A stretch of 46,732 nucleotides of DNA from CAZFER01 sp964517495 (GCA_964517495.1 CAZFER010000052.1:1-46732); one strand, 5' to 3'. Positions 1 through 9,900 are shown, counted from the first letter of the stretch. Made by a program: numbers and translations. The notes: generated by a model not told the origin, from the letters alone.

Positions 1-164
1 TTGAAGGTTTTTTGGATAGATAGGCGTTCGTAAGTGTAGATATTTGAGGGGGTAATAATTTTTTTTAATTTTTTTTGTGAATCAGGATGTTGAGGATAAA
101 CTGGATTTTTTTTTGGTGCGTTGCTGATTGGTTTGGAGAAGGATGTTTGGTTGGTGGGTGTGCC

Positions 165-221
165 GAGCGGGCAGGGATGCCCGCTCCCCGGGATATTCGG
201 AGCGCGGGCTTCCCAGCCCGC
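165..221. repeat. Tandem GC-rich hairpins
   Basis: Two perfect GC-rich hairpins sit side by side in otherwise AT-rich DNA. The first pairs 165-173 (GAGCGGGCA) with 178-186 over a 4-nt loop. The second pairs 204-210 (GCGGGCT) with 215-221, also over a 4-nt loop. On the minus strand they begin about 14 nt after the stop codon of the oxidoreductase gene, so they could end that transcript, although no U-run follows. The base composition and paired-hairpin form also fit a dispersed REP-like element. Confidence 0.55.
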
Positions 222-234
222 AAGCGAAGGAATT

Positions 235-1392
235 TTAGTTGTATATTTTTTCGTGGATGTGGATGTCTCTTTTTTTAAGTGCATCGAAAATGTGTTGGGG
301 GTTGAATACTACTTCGGGGATACACACGCCGGAGCCGTTGAACTTACCTTGGGCGATTAGTTGGATACCGATGGCCATTGGTATTCCAACGCAGCGGGTG
401 TAGGCTCGCAAATTTTCCCATCCTTTGACGGAGCCATCGGAGGCTGGATGCGTGTGAGACAAGATATGCTGTTGTGTTTTTCTGTCTTTCTTCCCGATTA
501 TTTCAACATGGAGGGCGTATCCATATAAGTCAGTTTTTTTGCCTTCATCCGATTGGATTAGATATTGGGCGATGGCTTCCATGATTCCACATTGAGAGTT
601 ATTGACATTGATGGTGTCATTGCGCATGAATCCCCAATCATACAAGGCTTTGATGAGTTGCATGTTCTTGGGCGGCCAGGTGCCGCGGACTTCGATGAGT
701 TTGACTCCCTTATTCTTGAGATACTGAGCCAACGTTTTGGTCTCGGAATGAGGGATTATGTATTGCGTGTGTGTTCCGTATGGAGGAGGTAATTCAATAT
801 CGCGTGGCCGGGCGAATGGGGGGACTTGAATAAATTTGCCGTTTTCAAATACCACACGTGAGGGAAGTTGAGGATCGTATTCATAAACCGTGGTTTCGGC
901 GATGGATGAGGAAAACGCGATAGGGCGAAATGCACCATGACTTATACGCACTACCTCAACCGTGTCGAGTTGGGAGGCGGCATGGACGGCCATCATATTG
1001 GTGGTGCCGGGTGTCATCCCGAAACCGGGAACGAAAACCTTTTCCTTTTCCTTGAAGCATTCGTCATATTTGTATTCCGCACCGAAGCCATTCAGGTTGA
1101 TGCCATGGGCACCGGCTTCAGCGATACAGGCTGTGGATTGGTCATTCAAGGAGATGGTGGTTCCATCCATGACGATGTCATATTCGCGCAGCAGATTGAT
1201 GGTGGATGTCTTATCATTTACATCAACTTTAACAAATCTTACTCTTGGGTCATCAAGCCATTGAGCAACGTCGTTGCCTGCGTTTTCGTCACAGTCACCA
1301 ATGGTGATCTGTTCAAAATTGGAATGTTCAACGAGGTCAAATGCGGCTTCACGACAGATTTTGCCCGCACCCCCGAGGCACATGACTTTCAT
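235..1392 (-). CDS. Saccharopine dehydrogenase-like oxidoreductase
   Basis: 385 aa. The N-terminus MKVMCLGGAGKICREAA is a Rossmann beta-alpha-beta with a GGAGKI glycine loop, followed by an acidic residue at the end of strand 2 (IGDCDEN), typical of NAD(P)-binding saccharopine dehydrogenase/homospermidine synthase-like proteins. The conserved segment FVPGFGMTPGTTNMMA, around residues 120-135, fits the same family. The C-terminal half would hold the alpha/beta substrate domain. The family includes lysine-pathway and carboxynorspermidine-type enzymes, and I cannot tell the substrate here. AAGGAG lies at 1405-1410, 12 nt before the ATG, which is rather long but is the only clear ribosome site. 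The gene stands alone, separated from the upstream gene by a strong hairpin. Confidence 0.75.
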   Translation of the reverse strand: MKVMCLGGAGKICREAAFDLVEHSNFEQITIGDCDENAGNDVAQWLDDPRVRFVKVDVNDKTSTINLLREYDIVMDGTTISLNDQSTACIAEAGAHGINLNGFGAEYKYDECFKEKEKVFVPGFGMTPGTTNMMAVHAASQLDTVEVVRISHGAFRPIAFSSSIAETTVYEYDPQLPSRVVFENGKFIQVPPFARPRDIELPPPYGTHTQYIIPHSETKTLAQYLKNKGVKLIEVRGTWPPKNMQLIKALYDWGFMRNDTINVNNSQCGIMEAIAQYLIQSDEGKKTDLYGYALHVEIIGKKDRKTQQHILSHTHPASDGSVKGWENLRAYTRCVGIPMAIGIQLIAQGKFNGSGVCIPEVVFNPQHIFDALKKRDIHIHEKIYN

Positions 1393-1456
1393 GATGTATA
1401 AATTCTCCTTATTAAATATGTCATTAATTTAACAAAAACATTTTGCATAAATTTGT

Positions 1457-1489
1457 AAGCGGCACCCGGTTGAATGCCGGGTGCCGCTT
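1457..1489 (-). terminator. Hairpin terminator candidate
   Basis: A perfect 13-bp stem (1457-1469 with 1477-1489) closes a 7-nt loop in the 127-nt gap between two minus-strand genes. It lies just past the stop of the large secreted protein. The tract after it on the minus strand is T/A-rich but is not a clean U-run, so this could be a terminator or an mRNA-stabilising hairpin. Confidence 0.5.
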
Positions 1490-1519
1490 GTGTTGGCTAA
1501 AGGTTTAATCCACATGGAA

Positions 1520-4500
1520 TTAGTGAATCATCCATTCATCGACAGCGACATCTCCGGGGATGGCGTAGACTTTGACATTATCAATCACCCAGAACCATTG
1601 GTTGGGGGCTTTGGTGCCATCCGAGCCTGAGGTGCCATAGAGTTTCCACATTAGTTTTAATTCTGACGTATCTGCTGCTTCCGGGATTTCAATGATCATG
1701 GGATCGGCAAAACGGGTATCATTGGCATATTCATCTCCTGTCCATTGGAAGATGTTGATCCAGGATTCCCCGTTATCCAATGAATAATTCATTTCACCAA
1801 TCTGGTCAGAGTATTGCTGGTATATTTGATCAAAGACCACCATCGCCGACATTCCGGAGGTATCGAGTGCAGGAGAAATGAGGGCGCTATTAAATGCTCC
1901 CACACCGGATTGTTCATACTCATCGCTGTCGGCAACGGCCACAATTCCTTCCAAATAGGGAGAGCCGGCACGTCCCTGGCCGTAAGATTCAAAGAATTCC
2001 AGGGTAAGGAAACTCCATCCATTAAATTCATCGAATCCACCGGGATCGTTATTGTTGATCTGTGACCAGCCTGCTGGATTGTTTTGAACGGATTGATCAT
2101 TGAAGTCTTCATCCAGCAGTAAAGTGCTTTCCACAGGGCCTTCCAGGGTGAAGGTTTCTGGTTCAGACCATTCGCTGGCAATGCCGTTGGTGCTTTCATA
2201 TTTGACTCGCCAGATATAGTCATGGTTGGGGGCGAGTTCATCTTCGATTAAGATTGTATCCAAATCACCACTAGTGGAGATTTCATCAAGGATGGGACGG
2301 TCAAAACCAACATTGGTGCGGGCCAATTGCCATTGGGATTGAGCATGGCCTGCTCCACTTGGATCATTAAAGGTCGAAGCAAGCAATTCGATTGGTTCAC
2401 CATATGTGATGGAACCACTGGGAGAGACCGTGGTGGGTTGATCTGGAGCAGATGGTTCTGCGGATGGATCAGAATAGATCCGAACGTTATCAATGGCCCA
2501 CCACCAGTCATTGAATGCGAGATCGCCGGTATCGCCTTCGGTGCCATAGAGTTTCCACATGATTTGCAGTTCGGAGGTGTTGGCTGCAGCTTCGATTCGC
2601 AGGATAACCGGTTCCTGGTTGCGTTCGCTTTCACCGTAAACGGAGCTATCCCAACGCAGAAGGTTCGTAAAGGTATCACCGCCATCGAGGGAATAGTTTA
2701 CTTCCGCGATTTGGGTTGGCCAGTGTTGATAGAGTTGATCAAAGGCGAGCAAAACGGGTTGTCCACCAGGGTCGAGTACCGGGGTGAGTAATTCGCTGTT
2801 GAAGGCACCACTATCACCGTTTTGATATTCATCGCTGTCTGCATCGGCAATGCGTCCAGTGAAGTAGGGTGAGCCGGTACGGCCTTGTTGGTAAGATTCG
2901 AAGAATTCCAAGGTTAAGAAGCTCCAGCCGTTGAATTCATCATATCCACCATCGGTATTAAAGATATTTTGGAACCAGCCTTCGGGGACTTCCTGTCCTT
3001 CCTGGTTATCGAATCCTTCAGCGAGAAGCAGGTCTCCACCCTCGGGTGCTTCGACAGTAAAACTATGGGTAAGGGACCAGGGGCTTTCACGTCCTGAATC
3101 GGTTATGTATTTCACACGCGCCAGATAGTTATGGCCGGGTAAAAGATTATTTAATGAGAGCGAAGTCAAGTCACCTTCGGTGATGGTTTCTTCAAAGAAG
3201 GGATTAACCAGGCCTATATCTGCGCGGGCAACTTGCCATATGGACGATGCGTGGGATTCACCATCAGGATCATTAAAGTCAGATGCATTTATGGTTATGA
3301 AACCAGGGGTATAAGGAATGGTATCAGTTGGCTCAGTAACGATCGGTTGTTCAACAAAGGTGGCGTCTGAACTGCCGATGACTCGAAGGTTATCGAATGT
3401 CCAACTTTGGGCGGTTTTTTCAACACGGAATTGGATTCTTACATTGGACTGTTCGGCGACATCCGGTGGAATAAGTACGGTTTCAACACTTTGCCGAACG
3501 CCATCACCTTCGGCAAAGGCTTCGAAGGTATGGATATTAATGGGTTCGCCATCATCGATGATTATGTCTATGAATGCTGTTCCACTGCCTTTGAAATTGG
3601 AGTCAAAGATCAACCAGCCGGAGGTGGCATTGCTGAAATCGAGGGGTAGAGTTCTGAAGATGGTATCATTGACATCGTGTGCCCATGCGGCTACCCAGAC
3701 AACATTGCCTTCAAAGCCGCCGTGGCGTCCACTTCCATCAGCCCATACTTCGGCATGGCTGTCGTGCAGTAGGTCGGCCCAACGGTGGCGGGGACGGGTG
3801 ACATCCATGGCGCCAAAGTCGCCGTCTCCCAGAACATCGATATTTTCCAGGATCCATCCATCGGGTGCTTCGCCGAGGAGTGTATCGTCGAAGTCTTCTG
3901 ATAATAAGTCAAAGCCATCCAAATCGGTGACCGAGAATTGAGTTTCGTCAGACCAGGGGCTGGCTTCACCAGATTCATTCCAATGGCGTACGCGCCAATA
4001 GTAGTTCATACCCGGTCTTAACACGCCACGCCGAACCGTAAATGTAGTTTGATCACCTTCCAAATCATATTGGATGAAGCTGTCTTCCTCTTCGCTATAA
4101 ACGGTTGGTTGGATAGCGGTATCCAGGATCGGATCGGATTCAACCCATGCGATTTCGTCTGGGTCCCAGGTTTCGTGCAACATCTCGCCGTAGGTTCCAT
4201 TGGCTTGCCGGATTTGCCATTGAGAGAAGACATGTTCGCCATCACCGGAATACGCGGAGGATTGTAAGGTTAGATTTTCAAATCCCACATTGCCATTTGG
4301 ATGCAGTGCTTCAGGTTTGGCTGGTACAGGTGGTTCGTCGTTGTATCCCACCAACCTGAATTTATCCATGGTCCAAAACCAGCTCCAGCTGGCTTGCATG
4401 TGAAAACGGAATTGGATGCTTTGTTTGTTTTGAACATCATAGGTGAAGGCATAGGGGCCATACCAGCGTTGATCGTCGCGGTAGTTCATATCGTTAATCA

Positions 4501-5026
4501 ACAATTCCCGCTGCCAGGGGCCGGATTCATCAAAGCGGTAAAAGAGTGAGAGTTCCTGATCCTGATTTGCTATGAAGTAGGATTCAAAGGAAAAGACAGC
4601 GTAATCGAATCCAGAGACATCGAAGGGATCGGAAATCACCCATGAATCCACTTCGCCACCGGCGGGAATGACGGAATCAGCGGTGAAGACCCGATTGCCT
4701 GATCCTTCAGCTGAAAAATCGGCGCCGGGAGCGTTTTTCCAGTAAGCGCCGGAATGAAATGATTTTGGATCATCGGCGTGCTGCAAGCGTTCAGTATCAT
4801 AACCGTCACCGAATGTGGTCCATCCTTCATAGTTCACGGCGCCCCAAATGGCGATTTCGATTGCCGGATCAAATCCGGAATGGGATTGGGCGGTGGATTT
4901 ATGCCAATGGTCCGGAATCTGAGCTTCGGCGTAATTGTCGAAATTATCCTCGTAAATCACTGTTTGTGAGCAGACAGGCATGCATGCCGTGATGAAGAGC
5001 AAACATAAAAACCATTGTTTGTTCAT
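1520..5026 (-). CDS. Large secreted modular protein (lectin-like and Fn3-like repeats)
   Basis: 1168 aa with a clear signal peptide (hydrophobic residues 5-18, cleavage near MPVCSQ). Four beta-sandwich modules resembling MAM or choice-of-anchor-J folds start near residues 21, 375, 664 and 967. Each opens with an E-(D/G)-(N/D)-FD/N-type motif and ends with a W-x-(I/F)-DN-(V/L)-(R/K)-V-type strand. They are separated by three fibronectin-III-like linkers carrying SQWQ- and Y-x-W-R-V-type motifs. Modules 3 and 4 are near copies, sharing FNGWSFLTLEFFESY. There is no sorting motif such as PEP-CTERM at the C-terminus (DEWMIH). GGAAGAGGAGA precedes the ATG. It lies 73 nt after the prepilin-like gene and may be co-transcribed with it. 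Likely an exported adhesin or carbohydrate-binding protein and a possible T2SS client. The function is inferred only from the fold pattern. Confidence 0.7.
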   Translation of the reverse strand: MNKQWFLCLLFITACMPVCSQTVIYEDNFDNYAEAQIPDHWHKSTAQSHSGFDPAIEIAIWGAVNYEGWTTFGDGYDTERLQHADDPKSFHSGAYWKNAPGADFSAEGSGNRVFTADSVIPAGGEVDSWVISDPFDVSGFDYAVFSFESYFIANQDQELSLFYRFDESGPWQRELLINDMNYRDDQRWYGPYAFTYDVQNKQSIQFRFHMQASWSWFWTMDKFRLVGYNDEPPVPAKPEALHPNGNVGFENLTLQSSAYSGDGEHVFSQWQIRQANGTYGEMLHETWDPDEIAWVESDPILDTAIQPTVYSEEEDSFIQYDLEGDQTTFTVRRGVLRPGMNYYWRVRHWNESGEASPWSDETQFSVTDLDGFDLLSEDFDDTLLGEAPDGWILENIDVLGDGDFGAMDVTRPRHRWADLLHDSHAEVWADGSGRHGGFEGNVVWVAAWAHDVNDTIFRTLPLDFSNATSGWLIFDSNFKGSGTAFIDIIIDDGEPINIHTFEAFAEGDGVRQSVETVLIPPDVAEQSNVRIQFRVEKTAQSWTFDNLRVIGSSDATFVEQPIVTEPTDTIPYTPGFITINASDFNDPDGESHASSIWQVARADIGLVNPFFEETITEGDLTSLSLNNLLPGHNYLARVKYITDSGRESPWSLTHSFTVEAPEGGDLLLAEGFDNQEGQEVPEGWFQNIFNTDGGYDEFNGWSFLTLEFFESYQQGRTGSPYFTGRIADADSDEYQNGDSGAFNSELLTPVLDPGGQPVLLAFDQLYQHWPTQIAEVNYSLDGGDTFTNLLRWDSSVYGESERNQEPVILRIEAAANTSELQIMWKLYGTEGDTGDLAFNDWWWAIDNVRIYSDPSAEPSAPDQPTTVSPSGSITYGEPIELLASTFNDPSGAGHAQSQWQLARTNVGFDRPILDEISTSGDLDTILIEDELAPNHDYIWRVKYESTNGIASEWSEPETFTLEGPVESTLLLDEDFNDQSVQNNPAGWSQINNNDPGGFDEFNGWSFLTLEFFESYGQGRAGSPYLEGIVAVADSDEYEQSGVGAFNSALISPALDTSGMSAMVVFDQIYQQYSDQIGEMNYSLDNGESWINIFQWTGDEYANDTRFADPMIIEIPEAADTSELKLMWKLYGTSGSDGTKAPNQWFWVIDNVKVYAIPGDVAVDEWMIH

Positions 5027-5099
5027 TTGAGTTCTCCTCTTCCTTTGTATTTATGTTTATATGTTTAAGAATAAACAGAAAAAAATAACAAACGTCTGT

Positions 5100-5756
5100 T
5101 TATAATCCTGTACCGCCTCCGCCGGTGGTTACAAAGTCGGATGGTGGATTATAGACACTACCGGGTCCGTATTGATAAAGATCACCTCGTGAACGGACAC
5201 CGTTGCTAATTTCATAATAAAAGACATCGCCCATATAGTGTTCCGGTTCGCACCAGCCGTTACCACGATCCCACTCCCAACACCCGTCCGGGCCAGGGCT
5301 AATGAAAGCAAATTTGAAATTTTGGCGAGGTGGATCATAGAGGCGGACATGACCACGGCCTTTCACATTACGAGGGCGTCCGGGAGCACGGTGTTCACCA
5401 TAGCCATCCCATGAAGTGTACCAATATTCAAAGTGGCCATTGGTGCTTTCTCCGGCAGGTGAATTTTCGAGAAATGGATCGGTTGGGATGGTGGAAATGT
5501 AGGGAACCGGGGTGGTTAAATGCCAATTATTCATCCACCAGGGAATACCGGAGACCTGGCCGTCATCGGGATATTTGCCATGATCCACAGCGTACATTTC
5601 TACAGCCGTGGCCATCGCTTTGATGTCACCGCGTACTTTAGCGATTTTTGCTCGCATTTGGGCATTCAAAAAGTTGGGAACAGCGATAGCGGCGAGGATA
5701 CCGATAATGGCAACGACAATTAATAATTCAATCAGGGTAAATGCGCGTTGTTTCAT
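5100..5756 (-). CDS. Prepilin-like protein (type IV pilin / pseudopilin class)
   Basis: 218 aa. A short basic leader, MKQRA, is followed by FTLIELLIVVAIIGILA, the class III prepilin signal with Glu at +5. The residue before the cleavage site is Ala rather than the usual Gly. The amphipathic helix continues as NFLNAQMRAKIAKVRGDIKAM, then a GspG-like segment (VEMYAVDHGKYPDDG) and a Trp/Gly/Pro-rich globular domain with FISPGPDG, as in GspG C-terminal loops. It ends in a Gly-rich tail. GspG pseudopilins are about 140 aa, so this is a longer prepilin-like protein outside the main T2SS operon. It has its own strong promoter with a HutC-type operator, divergent from the gntR gene. Either a minor pilin or a secreted structural protein is possible. 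Confidence 0.8.
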   Translation of the reverse strand: MKQRAFTLIELLIVVAIIGILAAIAVPNFLNAQMRAKIAKVRGDIKAMATAVEMYAVDHGKYPDDGQVSGIPWWMNNWHLTTPVPYISTIPTDPFLENSPAGESTNGHFEYWYTSWDGYGEHRAPGRPRNVKGRGHVRLYDPPRQNFKFAFISPGPDGCWEWDRGNGWCEPEHYMGDVFYYEISNGVRSRGDLYQYGPGSVYNPPSDFVTTGGGGTGL

Positions 5757-5823
5757 AACTTATATTACCATCTATTCATTTGAACATTTATGGATTAACG
5801 TGATAGCCGTTAGAATGTTTATA

Positions 5824-5852
5824 ATTTTATATCATGTCTATACATGTGTCAA
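5824..5852 (-). promoter_or_regulatory. Sigma-70 promoter of the prepilin-like gene
   Basis: On the minus strand, a perfect TTGACA (5852-5847) is followed by a 17-bp spacer and TAAAAT (5829-5824, five of six). The predicted transcript starts near 5817, about 60 nt before the ATG at 5756. The spacer contains the operator at 5833-5846, the classic position for repression. Confidence 0.6.
5833..5846. promoter_or_regulatory. HutC/GntR-type operator, site 1
   Basis: The imperfect palindrome CATGTCTATACATG (six of seven pairs) contains GTCTATAC, which fits the GTnTAnAC core known for the HutC subfamily of GntR regulators. It fills the -35/-10 spacer of the prepilin promoter. The HutC-type gene is directly divergent. 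Confidence 0.6.
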
Positions 5853-5972
5853 TAGTTTTTTTATTAGAAAAATGTAAAGATTTAATGTATGATTAGTGCG
5901 TTCAACTTTTAGGAATAAAGAGATAAAATAATAAATGTGAATTATGATTTATATTAGGGATTGATTGTGTTT

Positions 5973-6002
5973 TTGTTAAAAAAGTGTTAAATTGTCTATA
6001 CA
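5973..6002 (+). promoter_or_regulatory. Candidate promoter of the gntR gene
   Basis: TTGTTA (5973-5978) and TATACA (5997-6002) are separated by 18 bp. The -10 hexamer lies inside the second HutC-type palindrome, as expected for autorepression. The -35 is a weak match. Confidence 0.4.
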
Positions 6003-6003
6003 A
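5992..6003. promoter_or_regulatory. HutC/GntR-type operator, site 2
   Basis: The palindrome TTGTCTATACAA (five of six pairs) repeats the GTCTATAC core of site 1 exactly, 158 bp further on. It overlaps the candidate -10 of the regulator gene. Two identical 8-bp cores in one short intergenic region point to a shared regulator. Confidence 0.6.
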
Positions 6004-6048
6004 GTTTGATTCACTGTAATTTCTGCAAGGTAATACATGTAATATGGT

Positions 6049-6870
6049 GTGGTAAAGATGAATTTTCGTTTATTCCGAGAATCAGAAATCATGAAAAAGC
6101 CAAATGATAAGAACGGTGGCAAAAATGAAATAATGGCCGAAGAGCGTGAGCGGATACCGTTGCATCGGCAGATTCGGGATACCTTGAGGCATGAGATTAT
6201 CCAAGGGACACGGCCTCCGTACACCGAGCTTCCATCAGAACAGGAGCTTGCCAATTTGTATAACACGACTCGCATGACCGTGAGGCAAGCCATCGCGGCA
6301 TTGGAATATGAAGGATTGATCGAGAAAGCACAGGGAAGACGGACGGTGGTGTGCCCTCCCAAAGAGGTGGAGCCAATTTTTGTTCTGCCGCATGATGACC
6401 AGTTTTACCATCGGGCGGAAGGAGAGGTGACCTATCAACTTTTGCATCAGGATCTGATAATTCCTTCAAATGATGTTCGTGAGTGTTTGCAGCTGCCCTG
6501 GACCGTGGAACGTGTTATTCGAATATCCAGAATTCGTATTATTCACGACGTGCCGGTTAGTGTTTATACAACGTATTTAAGAACCGACCGTTGTGAGTCA
6601 CTCCTGAACGAGCAGTTTGGAAATCATTCTCTGGTTCAAACCATGCGCGGGAAATATGGTATAATTCCTACCAAAATGATCCATGAGATGGAAATTCTGA
6701 TGGCCGACGAGGAAGTCAGTGAATTACTGAATATCCGTGAGAAAACCCAAATATTGCTGGTAGAATCCGTTGAGTATGACGAACGCGATGTTCCATTTTC
6801 TTATAATATCGAGAAATTTCGTGCTGATCGATATCGATTTAAGATCGTCATATCCAATCCACAGACATAA
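6049..6870 (+). CDS. GntR-family transcriptional regulator, HutC/FarR subfamily
   Basis: 273 aa from this start. The winged helix-turn-helix covers about residues 36-105: IPLHRQIRDTLRHEI, then ELPSEQELANLY and the recognition helix MTVRQAIAALEYEGLI. A UTRA-type effector domain follows (about 130-265), with the typical R-x-x-R-I-R-x-(I/H)-x-x-x-P-V core and a closing Y-(N/D)-x-E-x-(F/Y)-R-x-D-R-Y-(R/K)-F stretch. The family represses sugar, amino-acid or fatty-acid genes and releases DNA on binding a small effector. The GTCTATAC sites upstream match this subfamily, so autoregulation and control of the divergent prepilin gene are likely. The start is uncertain: in-frame ATGs at 6091 and 6133 are equally possible because none has a strong ribosome site. 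Confidence 0.88.
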   Translation: MVKMNFRLFRESEIMKKPNDKNGGKNEIMAEERERIPLHRQIRDTLRHEIIQGTRPPYTELPSEQELANLYNTTRMTVRQAIAALEYEGLIEKAQGRRTVVCPPKEVEPIFVLPHDDQFYHRAEGEVTYQLLHQDLIIPSNDVRECLQLPWTVERVIRISRIRIIHDVPVSVYTTYLRTDRCESLLNEQFGNHSLVQTMRGKYGIIPTKMIHEMEILMADEEVSELLNIREKTQILLVESVEYDERDVPFSYNIEKFRADRYRFKIVISNPQT

Positions 6871-6900
6871 ATCCAAGGCATTCTTTCATTTATCATGGAG

Positions 6901-6915
6901 CATGATCAAATCATG
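6901..6915. repeat. Inverted repeat before the PQQ-propeller gene
   Basis: CATGAT and ATCATG form a perfect dyad around a 3-nt centre, ending 11 nt before the start codon. A third ATCATG lies at 6892-6897. It may be an operator or an mRNA hairpin over the ribosome site. It does not contain the HutC core. Confidence 0.35.
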
Positions 6916-6925
6916 AGAGTTAATT

Positions 6926-9900
6926 ATGTTAACTAAAGAACGATATGTTATTATTTTGTTGTATTCCCTGTTTTTGAATTTTTGCACAGATACGCCTGCA
7001 ACAGGTGATGACTGGCGGACGTATCAGCATGATCGATATCGGAGTGGTGTGTCTACGGAATTGCTGAATTTCCCACTTTCGCAGGCTTGGATACACACGG
7101 AGAAACTTTCCCCAGTTCCTGCTTGGGCGGGAGGTCCGGCGAAGCAGGATTTTTGGCATAATTTGACCAATTTAAAATTGCGAACCGCTTATGACCGGGC
7201 ATTTCATGTGAGTGTATCACAGGAGCGGATTGTATTTGGTTCGTCAGCCAGTGATAAGGTTGTTGCGCTTGATGCCGTGAATGGGAGAATTCGGTGGACT
7301 TATTATACGAATGGCCCTGTCCGCTTTTCACCCGTCATTGATAGAGAGCATGTGTATTTTGGGGGGGATGATGGCTATGTGTATTGTGTAAGATTAAAGG
7401 ATGGTTCATTGCGATGGAGACGTCAGCCGGCAGACGATGATTATTTGGTTTTGGGGCATGGACGATTAATATCCTCGCACCCCATTCGAACAGGGTTGAT
7501 TGTTGATAATGGTATTGTGTATGGCACGGCTGGTCTTTTCCCAAGAGATACTACTTATTTGTTTGCGTTGAAGGCTGAGGATGGCCAAACCCTCTGGCAG
7601 CAACAGACAGATGATTTATCGCCTCAAGGCTATTTGTTGGCATCAGCCAAGCGATTATATGTGCCTACCGGCCGAACAAATCCTGTTATTTTTGCAAAAG
7701 AGGATGGAAGACGAATTGCGTCACTTGAGGGGAGTGCGGGTTCGTATGCATTGCTTACTCCGGATGATGTGTTGGTTCACGGTCCAGGTGATCAAGGGCA
7801 ATTGGCCTTGTCGGATCAGGATGCCAGTGATGTGCTGGCATCGTTTCGGGGATTGCATATGATTGTAACCCCGCGTTTTTCATTTTTGCAATCATCCGAT
7901 CGATTGACAGCATTGGATCGGATGAACTATAACGACACATTATCTCAATTGAAGTCTTTGAAATCCAGGCAACAAGCATTGAAGAAAAGAGTTCAAGACC
8001 TGGGCGCTCAAGCCACCCAATTCGAACAGCAGAAACTGAATCAAGCCATTAAACAGTTGGATAAAGACATTGCCATAACGAATGCGGCGCTTATTAATCA
8101 TTATGAATGGCAGGTGCCGTGTCCACACTCCTATTCCTTGATTCTGGCTGGTGATACTTTAATCGCTGGTGGTGATAACGAAGTGGGGGCATATAGTATG
8201 TCGAATGGATTATGTATCTGGACAGCCCCTGTCAATGGAAAAGCACTTGGCCTGGCTGTTGCTGATGGACGATTGTATGTAAGTACTCACACTGGGAGTA
8301 TTCATTGTTTTTCCTCAGGGAACAAAACTTACAATCAACAGAATGATCAGGAGAATCCTTCACTTGATTCATATTCAACCAATCAACAAGGCAGCCTTTC
8401 TATAGCCTCATCTTCCATTGTCGAATCCACTGGCTTTTTAAAAGCCGGTCCCTATGTTCATTTTACGAAATCGCATGAAGTGTCTGTGATATGGGAAACG
8501 AAAGAAGAATGCCTATCAAAAATTGAATATGGGATGGTTGACGGGAAAAGACATGCTGTAACTCATGATATTAAAAAGAAACATCACCACGTTATATTGA
8601 ATCCGATAAAAGGTGATATGGTTTACACTTATCGTATATTTTTTAATAACACAATAAGTTCGCCTTTTCATCAGTTTGATTCAACATTTGATGATCCAAT
8701 TTATTATCCTCAAAACGATTCATATCCTTATCAGCCGGGTAAGTGGGATGAGGTTTATGAAAAAGCCGCCGAGCAAATTATCTCCCAGTCTGATATAACC
8801 AGAGGCTATTGTGTGATCCTGGATTTTAATCAGGGAAGGTTAGCGTATGAACTCGCCAAACGGACAGAGTTGAAATTTATCGGTTTGGAGCAAGATGCAG
8901 AGAAAATTCGCCAGGCACGTGAACGATTTGACAGGCTTGGTTTATATGGAAATCGCGTTGTTATTCTTTCGGCTCGTTCCTATTTGGATTCACTTCCCTA
9001 TCGGTTTGCCAATTTGGTGGTGAGGGATGGTTTAATACAAAATGGCACGTTTAATGTGGATATTGATCGAGCCATCTCCTGGCTGCGGCCAAATGGTGGA
9101 ATGCTATTTTTAAAACAAACACGTGGTTTTGATTTGTCGCATACAACCGTTCAATTTAAACGAAAAGGCCAGTGGTATACGTACAAGGCCCCCGCGCTTT
9201 TTAGAAGTGGGGAATGGACTCATGCTTATGCAAATCCTGCGAACACCACCAACAGCAACGATCAACTCATTCAATCAGGATTAAAACTACAATGGTATGG
9301 GCGGCCTGGCCCTCGGTTGATGGTTGACCGCCATCACCGGCCGATGCCCTCCTTATACAGGGATGGGCGACTGTTTATTCCCGCGGATGAACGAATTATA
9401 GGCATCGATGCATACAATGGTACTCGCTTGTGGGATTTATCGATTTCCAACTCACGGCGGGTAGGAATTCTAAAAGATTGTGGGCATATGGCGGTTGCTG
9501 AAAAGAGGCTATATGCGGTTGCTGAAGATCGCTGTTGTGGAATAGATGTTGAGACAGGGGTGCCGGTGAAGCATTTTTATGTCCCTCAACGTGTCGAGAA
9601 TGAAATCCGCCATTGGGGCTATATTGCTGTACAGGAAAACTATCTGGTTGGTTCTGGCCGAAAGGTTGGGGCTGTTCGCAATCAATTGAGCAAAGTCGAG
9701 GTTTCAGAACAATATGGTGATTATAAGCCATTAATGACCAGTGATTATCTTTTTGCCTACGCTCGAGATACCGGGAAGTTAAATTGGATTTACAAAAAGG
9801 GGGTGATTATCAATTCCACCCTGGCGATTGATGATTCGCAGGTGTATTTTATTGAAAGCCGTCATCCCGAAGCATTGAATGATTCGGATGGCCGGTTACC

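Noticed and set aside
87..360. Two overlapping plus-strand reading frames across the GC hairpins
   Set aside because: No ribosome site, odd composition (Cys/Gly/Trp-rich) and they run through the inverted repeats; one also overlaps the oxidoreductase gene.
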